Shown here one piece after another: positions 1 through 12,900 of a stretch of DNA of 64,000 nt. The translations under genes and the position numbers were made by a program. Under the pieces are notes generated by a model. The model was not told the origin of the DNA and made no database searches. It saw only the letters and a program-made list of their open reading frames with translations. Numbering within the stretch: position 1 is the first letter of the stretch; every line of letters starts with the position of its first letter. Source of the stretch: Cryptomeria japonica (Eukaryota > Streptophyta > Pinopsida > Cupressales > Cupressaceae); NCBI RefSeq assembly GCF_030272615.1, contig NC_081412.1, positions 667,474,352-667,538,351 on the forward strand, given 5' to 3'.

Positions 1-1194
1 TTTGCCATGAGGTGGCTACATGTTTTTCCATACTTGCAGTTCTCCTCAGGGTACTTGGTCCACTACCACCCTTAAAAAGGACATCACAATGAGTGGTGTA
101 GTGTAGCCTGGGTTGGGAGTGTGTTTGAGTTTTTGTGTATTCTGTCTTTTGTGTTTGCATGATTGTTACCTATCTAGGGCTTGGTTATCCAAGCTCGGGG
201 GTGGCTACCAGTTAGCCTAGGCTGGGAGGTGAGCTCTCCATGGTCATAGCTTTCAATTTAATTGCAGGTTGATAGAAGAAAATAGCAGGTCAAGTAGATG
301 TGGCTGGATTTAGCTTGTTGCAGAAAAATGTTGTAAATGTAACTATCGTACTTTGAAAGTCCTCATTAAATTGAGAGAAGGGGCCCATTTGTAAAGTGAC
401 TATAAAGACTTGGGAATGTGTTTGATGTTATATAATATTTAATTCAAGCAATATTGTAGAAAAGAAAGAAGTAACTTTGTTTTAGCTTTCTAAATTTCTG
501 AAGATAACGTTGTTGTGTTGTAGGATATTTTGATAAGAAAGAGATTTATTTAATTCCTTTTATGCATTTAAATACTATATTAGGAAAGAAAGACATTTGA
601 TTTGCATGCATTAGTTCATGGAAATTAAAAAAAAAAGTCATTTTATTAGTTTTGTGAATTTATTTTATCTTTTATTTTAATTGCAGAAAATAAGGGCAAG
701 GATTGTATATCCATCTCTAAGGTTTCTAGATTAATAAATTATAGCCATATTTAGTTGCTATTAAATTTATTAGAGTATGTCATTTAATTAGTTGCTGTAG
801 AATTTGCAAAATCTGTCAATTTAATTATTGCAGAAAATGAAAATCTTAACCTATTATAGTTTTATTTAAATAAAATCTAGATTTATTAGGTTGCTGGTAA
901 ATTTATTAAATTTAGTCCTTGATATAGTTGAAGTTAGGTATTTTTAAATACTGGCATTATTTATTTACAGAAAATAATATCTACAATAAACAGTTTAATT
1001 ACTTTACTTTTGCTGTAATTGAAATCAAAATCTTTCATAATCCATCTAATTTATATTTTGCATCTAGGAAATTTATGCAAAGAAATAAATCAAAAGGAAA
1101 CAATATAATGCCTCAGTAATTTGTTTGAATACTTACCTAACATCAAAATACTATGGACTATTCAATATATAAATTCTGTTTTATAAAAAAAATA
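1..1194. other. AT-rich intergenic sequence, no gene seen
   Basis: The first 250 bases are less AT-rich than the rest and hold repeated phrases such as 'gtggctac' and 'tagcctaggctgggag', which may be a repeat remnant. The remainder is AT-rich. The only short reading frame (928-1119) has AT-driven composition and no recognisable motif. Confidence 0.6.
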
Positions 1195-1277
1195 TAGTTA
1201 TATATAAATATATATAATCATATACGTGCAAATTTCATATATATATATATATATATATATTCTTGCTAAATAAATGT

Positions 1278-1318
<41 letters not shown>

Positions 1319-1436
1319 ATGTATATATGAATATATACATATAAAAATGTATATATATATATATACATATAAAAATGTATATATATATATACATATAAAA
1401 ATGTATATATATATATATACTTATTTACACATGAAA

Positions 1437-1496
<60 letters not shown>
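1195..1496. repeat. AT dinucleotide microsatellite cluster
   Basis: There are several (AT)n tracts. The longest is an uninterrupted run of about 56 bases at 1440-1496. Between 1336 and 1430 a larger unit of roughly 30 bases, built from 'acatataaaaatgt' plus an AT run, is repeated about three times. Confidence 0.95.
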
Positions 1497-1499
<3 letters not shown>

Positions 1500-1544
1500 A
1501 TTAAAAAATAAATAAACAAAAAAAAAAATTGCAAAGGAAAATGG

Positions 1545-1800
1545 GGGGGGGCAAATCGGGGCCTCGGCTGCGCAAGGCACGTAGACCCTGTGCGGGCCGC
1601 GTCCCTCACAGAGGCCGCAACCTCTGTGCGGGCCGCGACTCTCACAGGGGCTCGCGGCTCCCTGTGCGGGCTGTGCTCCGCACCAGTGGGTCGTGGCCAC
1701 TGTGTGGGCCGCGACTCACACAACGGCCAAGGCCACTATGTGGGCCGCGACCCACTGGGGAGCATTGCCTCCGCCCATCCGCCATGGCCGCCGCCACGAG
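1545..1800. repeat. GC-rich minisatellite, about 5 units of 36-38 bp
   Basis: This GC-rich island sits directly beside the AT microsatellite. The phrase TGTGCGGGCCGCG or a close variant starts at 1589, 1625, 1663, 1701 and 1737, so the unit is 36-38 bp. Units differ by substitutions and small indels. Reading frames on both strands here are repeat-driven peptides without a known domain. It may be a minisatellite or part of a GC-rich transposon end. Confidence 0.8.
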
Positions 1801-4800
1801 ACTTTTCATTCGGCTCTGCACATGAACCCAAATCAAAAATAAAATATTAAACCCTAGCCCGGGTAGGGATAGGGTATTAATATAAAAATGGTAAAATTAA
1901 AATATAATAAGTATTTTATAATGCAAGATCCCTAGCTAGGGTTTGCATGGCTTTGTCTTTTATAAATTTGGAAAGAAATCATTATATTAATTAAATATAT
2001 ATATTTCTATATATGTGTTTATATATATAAATATAATTATTTATATACACATATATGAAAATAAATTTAGAAAGTTATGGAAATTAAAGAATTAAGCAAA
2101 TCCTTAGTTTTAAATACTTTTTTTTATTATTTTGGAGGTGAACCTAAATATAGGTATTTACTTTATAGATCATACTTCTTTATGAATTTAATTACTAATG
2201 AAGTATTATTTATGTTAGATTTAATTAGATTGAGACGTTTACAAATTATATATTAATGAAGTTAATATTTTAAATTCAAATAGTTTGTGCTATTTTTGAG
2301 TTAAAAATTAGGGAAGTGATATTTAATTTTAGTTAAATAAATTTAGTTGTTATAGCTCAGCCTAATATTTAATTAATTGTTAAAAAAAAAAAAAATACTT
2401 AAAAATCTAAGTGCTGAGACTAATTTAATTTTCTTCTTAAAAGCTATTAGGAACTATTGGAAATTACTAGTATCCTTGTCTATCGAATTTAGATTTTTGG
2501 ATTCAGAATAATCTTTGGGGCTAAATTGAAAAGTTAAAATAGCATTCATTTATTTTAGGATTCCGTATTTAATTTAATTAAAAATTTGTGTACTTGAAGC
2601 TAGTAGAAAAGATTAACTATAAACATAGTTAAGACAAAACATGTTGTAGCATTTTATATTTGTCGAATTAATGCTTTTAAAAGTTATGTTTAAAAAAAAA
2701 AAAATTATCTCGTTCTTGCCCTAAATTTTGGGCATGACAGTATAGATGATGAAATCACACCTATATTTTGCTAGTAAAAATATAATGATCAATAATCTCA
2801 AGAATATTGAACAATCGAGTGGATGAAAGTTCATATCCATAAACAGGAATGCAAGAGTGTTTATAAGGTATGTGTTCCATGTCATCAAAATATGTGAGCA
2901 AATAATCACTAAATTTTATAGTATATAGGAACAAAAACTAGATACGTAGATCAAATCAAATAGAAACCAACAAATCATTAGCACCAATAGTATGATACCT
3001 CCCCATAATATTGACAAGGGAGAGATGTGATAGGTCCATTGAAATTGTGTGTCACAATGTAGTGCACGAAGGTGAAGAATGAGCACTAAAAGATGCAAAA
3101 GATAATACATGCAAATAAAAAGGGTGTACAAAAACAAGGCACCCTCACAAGAAGGTAGACAATGGTGATTACAAATAAAAAGGTGCACAAGAAAAAACCA
3201 CAACTATTTATAAAGTAGCGCAAGTACAATAATAGTACAACATGATGTGCAAGATCACCAAAATATAATTAAAATATGTGACACTTTACCTCAATGTGTC
3301 TACAAGTCAAGAAGTGCATTCAATAGTGCTTATAATATCCAAAACTAATGACATGGTAAAATGTCACATACCTCAAGTTGTACCCCAAATTTATATTTTT
3401 TGTTATATTTTTATCTAATGTTGTTAAGTGCTCATTCATTTGTATACTCAAGAATCTATCCATATGAGACAAGCATTTACCCATATAAGATAAATGTCCA
3501 TCCATCTAAGGCAGGTATGCCTCTATCTATCTAAGTCATTTATCTATATAGGATACACACACGCTTTGGCTAGAGACTTAGAATCATTAGGATCAAATAG
3601 ATCTCGAGTCACTTATTGAAGACTACACTCCCTTATTGGAAGCATACTAAGGTCACCATCATTTAGGAATAGATATAATAAATAGCTTAATTATTGCCTT
3701 GGGGAGTCAAGAAAATCCATTTAGGATTTCTTCTAAGTGGACAATAAATTTATTTTATCTCAAATTTACTTTTAAATTTAATTGATTGATTTATTTATGA
3801 CTTAGTTGAGAGAATGATTTATTTAAACTTTTGCATAAGTTAAAAATTTAATTTTAAAAAAATCCTTAATCTCACACCTAAAAAATTTTGTATTAGGAAC
3901 CTCCTTTTATTCACCAAACTACCTACACACCTACTTCCAAATGAGGTCAAGCTATAATATATGTGTAGTTTCTGTTTCTAATCTATATTTCATGTAATTA
4001 TGTAAGTGTATATGCAACCATTCTAGGTTCCAATTTCCTTAGTTAGTTCTTCATTGGCTACCACCCACTCAAGTGAAATAGAGATGAAATCATATAAGAA
4101 AAATAAACTATTTTATAAGAAAACTCTAAGGAGATGTTTGACGTTAAATTTTGATTGTGAAAATTTTCATGTTTATCTAGAACACATGATTAGTTTGAGA
4201 AAAAAATAACTTCTAGTCAATTTTTTTCTTTTTTTCTTTTTGGGTGTATATAATATCCAATCCCTCGTAAATTACTTTTAAAATATATATATTTCTAGGT
4301 CTTTCTTATGGATCATAGAGTTTTAAAAAATTAATCAGAATATTATGAAATGTGGAAATTTCATGATTCAAATATCTATTATAAATCTATAGATCCCAAA
4401 AAAAAATTACTCAACATAAATTTGATCCTTATCACATCTAATTATGATGATAAACTATCTCAGTTAACCATGTTAAAACACATGCATAGTCAATAAAAAA
4501 ATGATCATGAACCTAACTATTCAATTAAAATTGAATATGTCATTACCACACTAAGAAACTTACCATTACTAGAAGTGATATGCAAAAATTCATACTCATT
4601 AAATTTTCACGAATTATTCTTAAATCAAAACCATATCTCAAGCTTTACTCAAGACTAACCAAAGATCTAACCCAAAATGTATATGAAAATACCACATCAA
4701 TTAACCCAAATATATTAGCTATTCAAGCATGTTTGCTTCTAATAATCACCCATTATATTCTAATTAACTAATGATTTAATCAACATAGTTCCACAAGATC

Positions 4801-7800
4801 ATGACATTATTATAAAAAGACAATGTTAATATATTAGGTATTCTTAGCCTACAATCTTAATGATTAAATTCTACCAAACTCTTAAATATAGATGTCTACA
4901 AAGAGAACACAACCATACTCCCAATATTTTATCATTACCATTTATGAAGCTAATGAATAGCTATGATCTACTATACGACATGAATATTAGATTTAACATA
5001 GTCTTTAGGATATTCAAAGATTACAACACAGTTATAATGATTATAATAAGAAATAAATTCTAATTAAAATTGCTGATACTCATTTTACACATTGTTATAT
5101 TGATTTATAAAGCTTAGTCAGTCTATAAAAAAAATTTGAGCACTTAATTAAAGAGATGAATTTAATAAATTAATGTATAACAATTAATAAAAATTAGACA
5201 TCATTCATAAAAGATACGATTCAAATTATGCTTCAAGTGCAAAATATGTAACACCTTTTTCAATATATAAATTAAATCTCTAGATTAATAATTGTCAATC
5301 TATAATGTTCTGATAATTTTATTTGTTTTAGGAATAAGTCAAACATTCATTTTTAGGAAAAAAATAGGTGAATGTATTAGACACTTCTTTTTGATACATA
5401 AGATGGGATGTCATAATTATCTCTCTATTATGATAATAATTTATGACTAACTTTTATTTCTACATTAAACTATCATATTATCTTCTCACTTTAAAAGAAA
5501 AAGTATAGCTTCTAAATCATTGCTCAAGATCCAATTATCTAAATAACCAATAGTTTCTCTTAAATGATATTGTGATATAGAAAACATCATATACATAATT
5601 AAATTCTAAGCAACAAACAATTTATTGTGAAATCGCATGACAAGGTAAGATCTTTTGTATTAAATTTTGTTGACATAATAAGCCCCTTCTTGTAAGATAA
5701 TTAAGAAAAATGACCAATCAATCCATATTAAGTCTCATTAAATAATTAAATAACTAGTGAATATTATTTTGGAAAGTACAATAATAATAATTGTCTTAGG
5801 TTAAGCCTATCATGTTTCTAGTTATTAATACTTATGATGTTAATCAATTATACCGTTCAATTTATTAATATTTCCATTCCAAATAGCATGATCCATCAAC
5901 ACCATATCACTTGGTGACAATACTCTTTCTCTACCTAAACCCAGGATGCTAGCCTATCATGTTTCTTTTTCACAATCAATATAATTTTATTAATATTTTA
6001 AAATTTAATATACTACATGAGAATATAAGACATCATGAAGGTACATACTTATTATTATTTGTTATGGATATATCACAACCTCCAAACACCATCATAATCA
6101 CTAGTCTTCCTAACAAATCTCCAACAGATGAACAACACTTTAATGGGTGAATAGCTAGTACATAAGTCATAACTAGATATTTATTCAAGTATAACCTTTT
6201 TTTAGCTCACATCTAAAGCTAGTGATCACGTCCTAAAATTACATATGTGATGATTTTTTTATCAATGTCCTAAAATATGAGAAACATAAACATGATACTA
6301 AGTTTGAGCCTTATTTCTTTTGGTGACCAAATGACATATAGTGTAGTGCACTTGGTTTATCAACATAATTAAGAACTTTATTCACTAATAACTTAATAAA
6401 AATCCACCACACATTTCAAAAATATTTAAGATAAATTGCAATGTTCTCTACAATCCTTAATTATTAATAGTTTGAGACAATGATTTTTTTATAAAAAAAT
6501 GAAGTCATAATTATCTTTCAAATGAAAAAATAGGTTAGTGGAATTGTAAATGGTCCTTGACTTACTAGTAGCTCAATGCCATTGTCTAGTGGATGTAAAT
6601 GGAATAATTTTGTACATCTTTCACACTCCAAATATAATCATACAAGGCATGTCATCTACTACCCATCTTAATTTCATACCATTATGTGGGAGGGTAGTTG
6701 AATGAGGCACTAGCCATTCCTCTTACCACATAGAACTCTCCTAAAGAATTTTCAAAATAAAGTTATTAAGATGCATGTCAAGTATAGAAGAAGTATAGAA
6801 GTAGGAAGTCATATATTTCAATATATGTAAAGAATAGTTCAGTGACATTATCAATTCAAATTTGTTATCATAATCTAACCTACACCAAAATATGAGCTTG
6901 GAACAAAATAAAAGCTTTCATCAAATCATTAAAGATAGAGAAAATTTATACAAATGTTGTAGTTGCAACTACTTTGGCACATGTATGCAAAATTTAGTAG
7001 CACGCACAAGGCACATGAGCTACTTTACACCTTTCATTTTTGAAATTTCTATAACTTTAAGGATTCTTCAAGAAAGGTGGCCACTGATAATGAAGTAATT
7101 TCAAGATACACAAAATGGGATCAGCAAACTTTTGAGTAAATACAATTAACAGATGGAAATCCTTATGCTCCAACTGTTGCTAGCATCCTAAGAACCTTTA
7201 TGAAAAATGAGACATTTAGAATAGTGTATGAATGCCCATGAAAGCAAAATAGAAGGGGGGTTTTTGTTGTATGTTGTAGTTAGAAGTGTTTTAGTAGTCA
7301 TGTATGCAAAAAGGTAGAATCATGGACAAACCATGTGAACTTTTGGACAAAATACCTCAAATAAATATGGTCTTATGGACTATAAATGTGGAAGCATTAG
7401 CAAGCCCCATGAACTCTTTGACAAAATAATTGTAGGATAAGCACAAAATGAATTTGTTGAAAGGGTTGTAAAAACTTTCAAATAAATACAATTAGATCAA
7501 ACTACATAAGCTCAACTCATATATATATATATATATAGTCACAAAGGGAATTCTTACCTATAAGATAGGTTGCTCTCTCTCCTACATGCCACTTGGGTTT
7601 TCCTTTTAGCGGATACACTTGGAGACATGTTATCTAGGATGTAATGGATTGATCATAAAAGGAGTGACATTAGAAAGAGTATACACTCGTGTAAGAAAAT
7701 TGAGTAGTCCTACAAATAGGGTAGGAGGCATGCAATCTAAATAATGCATCAATGTACCAAAATGAAAGAAACAAGTACACTCTAGGCATCAATATCCACA

Positions 7801-8500
7801 TCTCCTTTCCCCTATATTGACACAAGAGATTTCCTCACAATGAATCTCCTTGTGAAATAATCATTACATTGAAGTGTTGACATGCTATTGTTGCATTGGC
7901 ATGCTTGTTTTCTCTATAAACTCTCCTTAACTTCCACTATTATTGTCTTTTCTTAGCCTTCATCATGGGAATGCACCCTAATAATCTACACTTCTTTCCA
8001 CTCATAATGGTTACCAAAAGAAAAGGATAAAATAGATAATGTATTAAGCGTTATAAATGCACAAGGTCAAGTAATAGTTTAGCAATAAATTCAAACTATA
8101 AAACTCATGTCAAATAATTGAATCAATAAAATGATACTAACATTTTGAGCGACTTCACACAATTATTCTTATCCCTTATTGTTCTAAGGAAATTAAAATC
8201 ATTACTATATTATTCTATCAAAATAGAAATAACAATAATTAATATTTAAAATATTAAATTATTGTAATTGTGTTTCAATAACTCCTAATATACATCATAT
8301 GTCAATCAAATAAGAAGATGATTGTGACAAAAAATATAATTATGATAGAAGATGAGAGAAAATAAAGAAACCACTATAACGTACATAGAAATATATACTT
8401 TCAAAAAATTTGTAGGATAACACAAGTGTCATAGCCAAAATGCCAAAAAGAAACTGTAGACGCCATGTAAGATTGTCATCATGGAAGCACAAAGTCTTTA
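1801..8500. other. Long AT-rich gene-free stretch
   Basis: I see no supported gene. There are poly-A runs near 2381-2394 and 2692-2703 and a short (AT)n tract at 7519-7537. Short reading frames (for example 2916-3203 minus and 6892-7098 plus) lack motifs. Old, unrecognisable transposon remains are likely. Confidence 0.55.
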
Positions 8501-9286
8501 TCAATGTCATATAAGATGTAGGCAATGAAGAAAAAGCATGTAGCATATAAGATGTCAACAATGAAGTATAATAATGTATCCTGTAAGGTGTGAGCATGGA
8601 AGCATCATGAGATAAGGTCATGTAAACATGTAGACATGTAAGCATGATAAATATAAGATACTAACATGTAATATATCCAAGATAGCAGATGTCATCAAAG
8701 AAGACAAACCAAGTTGCATAAAGGGGATTCCTTCAACGTGAGGAAACATAAAAAAGATTGTGGACTGTGTACAAAACATCAAGTCAAAAGATGATAGACA
8801 ACACAAAATATAGAAGGTGAAATGAGAATGAAAACAACATATTATAAACCATAAGCTCAATAATAAAACAAGACAATATTAGACATTAGAAAATCAATAT
8901 CATATAAGATGTAAGCAATGAAGAATAAGCATGTAGCATATTAGATGTCAACAATGAAGTATACGAATGTGTCATGGAAGGTGTGAGTATCATGCATCGT
9001 GAGATAAGGTCATGTAAATATGTAGACACAAATATAATATAATAGCATGTAATATCCAAGTGAACGAATGTCATCAAAGAAGACAAAACAAGTTGCATAA
9101 AGGGGATTCCTTCAAAATGGGGAAATGTAAAAAATATTGTGGACAAAAGTAACATGTACAAAACATACAAGTCAAAAGATGATAGACAACCCAAATTATA
9201 GAAGGTAAAATGAGAATGAAAACAACATATAATAGAGCATAAGCTCACAAATGAAGCAAGCCAATATAAGATGTTAAAAAAAGAGC
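8501..9286. repeat. Tandem duplication, unit about 393 bp, two copies
   Basis: Copy 1 (about 8501-8893) and copy 2 (about 8894-9286) align over their full length. Both begin 'tcaatRtcatataagatgtaRgcaatgaag'. Shared blocks include 'aaggggattccttcaa', 'gatgatagacaac' and 'gaatgaaaacaacatat'. Copies differ by many substitutions and small indels, so the duplication is not recent. The minus-strand frames 8340-8860 and 8886-9377 are repeat translations without a known domain. Confidence 0.85.
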
Positions 9287-12179
9287 ACAACAAACATGGC
9301 TCAGTTAAAATGGCTAAAGTTAAAAGCAGAGGGCAAGAAACTATGTTTCTAGTTAACATGATGAAAATGATTACCAATTACTCCATAAATCTACATTATC
9401 TTGAATTATTAGGGAAAACACCAACAAAAAATGCATACAAGCCAAAAGAGAAAAATGATATGAATCATGCGACACATGTTCAAAGTTACTCGTACCAGCA
9501 TGCACCACTAAAGGTGTCTTTGCATCATCCACATTCTCATGAAAAATATCAACAAAACACAAACATAAAGAACTAAGTGAATGAAAAAGCAAAAACTCTA
9601 AGAGCTCAACTAGTAATATGAGAAGAGTTTCCCCCAAAACAATCATGCTCTTCCCAATCATGAAATTCTATGTTCTCATAGTAAAGTTGTTAATCTTGTA
9701 TCATATGTCCCTCATTGATGTGCAATTTATATATCTTAACAAATATATTTGAAAAATGGACCATATTGTATTTCTATTTCCATATATACTATTCCTATTT
9801 TGTGAAGTCACAATTATTTGTAGATTATGTTTTTTTTATCACCTACATCTTTCTTTGGTGCCCAAGTAGCTAAAGTATTCCTTTAACACTTGGTGATTCT
9901 TTTATTTTTCTCATTTTGTCTTGCTACAAATTCAATTTGTTGCTTAGATGGATACCTTATACGCATGCAAATATCTAAACCCTTTTGCCTATAAACTATA
10001 CAATGTACCATTTGTGGCTTTTTGGACCTTTTATCTTCTTGAAGTGCTAAATGTTGTGTTTGTGCTTTTACCCTTTTAGATTCTTGCAATCTTATAAATT
10101 CATCTTTTCCTCTTTTTATGCCAACATTCTTTATGAAACTAAAAGAATTCATGCAAATCATCCTCTAATATGAAGGCTCTTTTCTTGTCTTTTCAATAGT
10201 ATCCATGGTGAAATGACTTACACATTGGATACATTGGATTTCTTTTTACCATCATGAATATATTTAATACATTAATGCAACATTGATGTTACTACTTTAC
10301 ACTATTCCATCCATGGATGCCCAAGTGAAATATGAAATCCATAAAAATAGGTAATATGGAACTAAAATGGAGACTTCCTTTAGATCAATAGCTAAAAAAA
10401 AAATAATGCATCTCTTAATTTTGATTAATATGCCATTACACATTTTCAAAGAAATGCCCTAATGTGCACTTGTTGTATGTTGAAAATGATGTTTAAACAA
10501 TAATTCCTTTGTGCATACATTACATTAACAAGTATGGTACATATAAGTATACCCTTATATGGTTCACCATACACATGACCTCTATAACATACAAAAGCCC
10601 ATAATTATTATTTTGTGTTTATGTCATCATGTAAAGGTAATTAATAGTTAGAATTCTCATCATACATAATTATTCTACAAAATAAGGATGTAAATGAACT
10701 CAAAGCTCATGTGTATGTATTGCATGGTCCTCATGTAAATTCAATATTATTTAATATACCTATCATTTAGGAAGACAATGAATGATTACACCTATCATTT
10801 ACTCCTTCAAAGTAAATCATATTATTATCAATCAAAGCTGGGATTTTATGTGTCAACCCCTTGCAACATTGTGTATCATGTATACTAACACTGATGTTGC
10901 AGAATGCCTTCTCACCACATCCTTTATGTTCACCTCTAGAAGCATCCAATGGTTTTGTAGGAGGAAGTGAGATCATGTTTGCACTACTAGATGTATCCAA
11001 TGGTTTTATAGGAGGAAGTGAGATCATGTTTGCACTATGCACACTTCTTTGGCACATTGGCTCATGCACCCTTACCATGAACAATCCTTTGACAAGGATC
11101 CTTGTCTACCATCCTACATAAAACCAGTTCCAAAATAGACTGATGTATGCATGCTTTTGGTCGAAGCTTAAAACTCTTCAACAAATACTACCTATGTTTG
11201 TGGCAAAATAAAAGCATTGAAAATGAACTTTTCGAAGAATTATAAAATTGTGGAGCCAATACTAGAAAGAAGTCAATACTGGAAAGAACTTGTAGGTGTT
11301 TTTTAGTACGTACAAAAGCCTCTAACTTACAAGGCCATCAAAACCATGACAAAGATAATAATGTTGTATGTATGGAACTAATTATCAAGGAATGAACTAA
11401 GCCATGCTATATCAGACAGAGTGATATAAAGAGTCATATTTGCTTCCCTCCAATTCCTTACCATTGAACTCTTGGAATCGAACCTATTATTGTCGTCTCA
11501 GGCTCATACTTCACAAAGGAATTGATAATTAAACCAAAATCCAAGCATATGTATAAATTAGTGTCTCTTCGAGTTTCAAGGATACTTTTACAAGATATAA
11601 ATTCTTTTTCTAGATTTTAGAGACATGGGCTATGGGAACAACTACTAAGATAAAATATACAATTTATACTTAAAGCTTTGAAGTACAAATAAATTAGAAT
11701 TACCAAAAAATAACATAAACAAACCAAAAAATATGATATTTTGGAGAGTAATTATAAGAAACAACTCATTGAATCATTTTTGTTAGATAGTGGAATAATA
11801 GCATTCTCAACAGCGACTCCCAATGGCTCTGCTTTGCAAAATTTGAATGGAGCCTCGAGAATCTTTCCCACTCTGCAAACATCGAATGGAGCAATCTCCT
11901 CCTCTACTTCGCCAGTGCGTTGTGTCCCCCCCTGCATTTGTTGTGGGTGTCGAGTATGCTTTGCCGCCTGGGGGTGTTGGTGTAGTGGCAGTGGCTGCCC
12001 CCGATGATGTTGTTAATGTTGGTGCTAAGGTCCCTCTTGGACCTTCTTATACTTGCTAGTGGGTGAAGTTTTGCTTGTGTGGCCAAATCTGCTGCTCATC
12101 CTCTCAAGGGGAAACATCGACCTCTTGTGCCAAAACCTTATGTGTGGTGGTTTGTGGCCAAGACGTAGTTGAAAATGTT
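9287..12179. other. Intergenic sequence with unrecognised short frames
   Basis: There is no supported gene. Two minus-strand frames are somewhat less AT-driven: 9883-10161 (92 codons, lysine/arginine/glutamine-rich) and 10767-11084 (105 codons, which includes a 17-residue repeat). Neither shows a domain I recognise. Bases 11741-12180 are GC-richer than the surroundings and may be the 5' part of the LINE relic that follows. Confidence 0.5.
10944..11042. repeat. 51-bp direct repeat, two copies
   Basis: The block 'atccaatggttttRtaggag' and the bases after it start at 10944 and again at 10995, a period of 51 bp (17 codons). On the minus strand both copies keep the same frame within the 10767-11084 reading frame, giving two copies of a peptide containing NMISLPP.KPLD. 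The multiple-of-three period hints at a coding origin but does not prove it. Confidence 0.8.
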
Positions 12180-12900
12180 GGCCTCTATGAACGTTATGGG
12201 TTGGTGTGCACATTTGTTGTCTCCCTAACCTCCCCATTGTTGGGTGAGTGATTCTTGGAAGCCTTTGGTTGTTGGTAGCATGGAGCTTAGTCTTGTGCTA
12301 AAGGTTTTTTAATTGCCTCCTTTGCCTCTTTTGATGATCGTGACTTAGTTCTGGGCAAGTTGTGGGACTGGGGGGTTTACTCTCTCAGTCAAACCTTGGA
12401 TAGCTTCTTTTCAACCCTCTTACCGAACCACTCAAAGTGCATCCGGTATGGGTTCACCTCCCCAACCTTCCCTTTCATTTCTGGGAGCATTCTTGTTATG
12501 AGGCCATTGGTAACTCTATTGGCCGATTCTTGATGATTGATGATGCCACGTCCTCCATGGGTCATTCCACTTTTGCTTGCATTTTAATTGATGTTGACAT
12601 CTTTACACCTCTCCCTGGGGATGTGGTTCTTATGGTTGGGGATAGACCTTGGACTCAATCGTTGGATTATGTGGGCCTCCCCTTTCATTGTCAAAGATGC
12701 TTCTCAATGGGTCACTTGGCTTCAGATTTTTTATTCTCACGCAATAAAGGTATTGCTACTTGGTGGAAAGACGCTACTATTTATCATTTGACTGCCAAGG
12801 CTTTCAATTTTGATGAGTTTGATGACTCCTCATAGGTGGATGATGACCCCTCCCGGAATGAGGTCGTGCCTCTTACTGTTGAGCCCTTCCTAGCCCTCTA
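12180..12900 (+). pseudogene. LINE (L1-type) ORF1 relic, DUF4283 plus zinc knuckle
   Basis: The frame from about 12305 reads like a DUF4283 domain (FASFDDRDLVLGKLWDWG). After a frame change near 12400 it continues with the family motif PVWVHLPNLPFHFW and a region ending in a zf-CCHC_4 knuckle (CQRCFSMGHLASDF). The knuckle should end in Cys, but here the last ligand is Phe. The ATG-less frame 12437-12835 starts inside the domain at a GTG, and in-frame stops flank it, so this is a broken 5' fragment. I found no endonuclease or reverse transcriptase part after it. Plant L1 ORF1 proteins bind RNA. This copy cannot be functional. Confidence 0.75.

Noticed and set aside
1421-1825. Reading frames of 64-100 codons on both strands
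   Set aside because: They are translations of the AT microsatellite and the GC-rich minisatellite and have repeat-driven composition in several frames at once.
8340-9661. Overlapping frames up to 163 codons on both strands
   Set aside because: They arise from the 393-bp tandem duplication. Their translations are rich in Phe/Leu/Ser runs without motif and change frame between copies.
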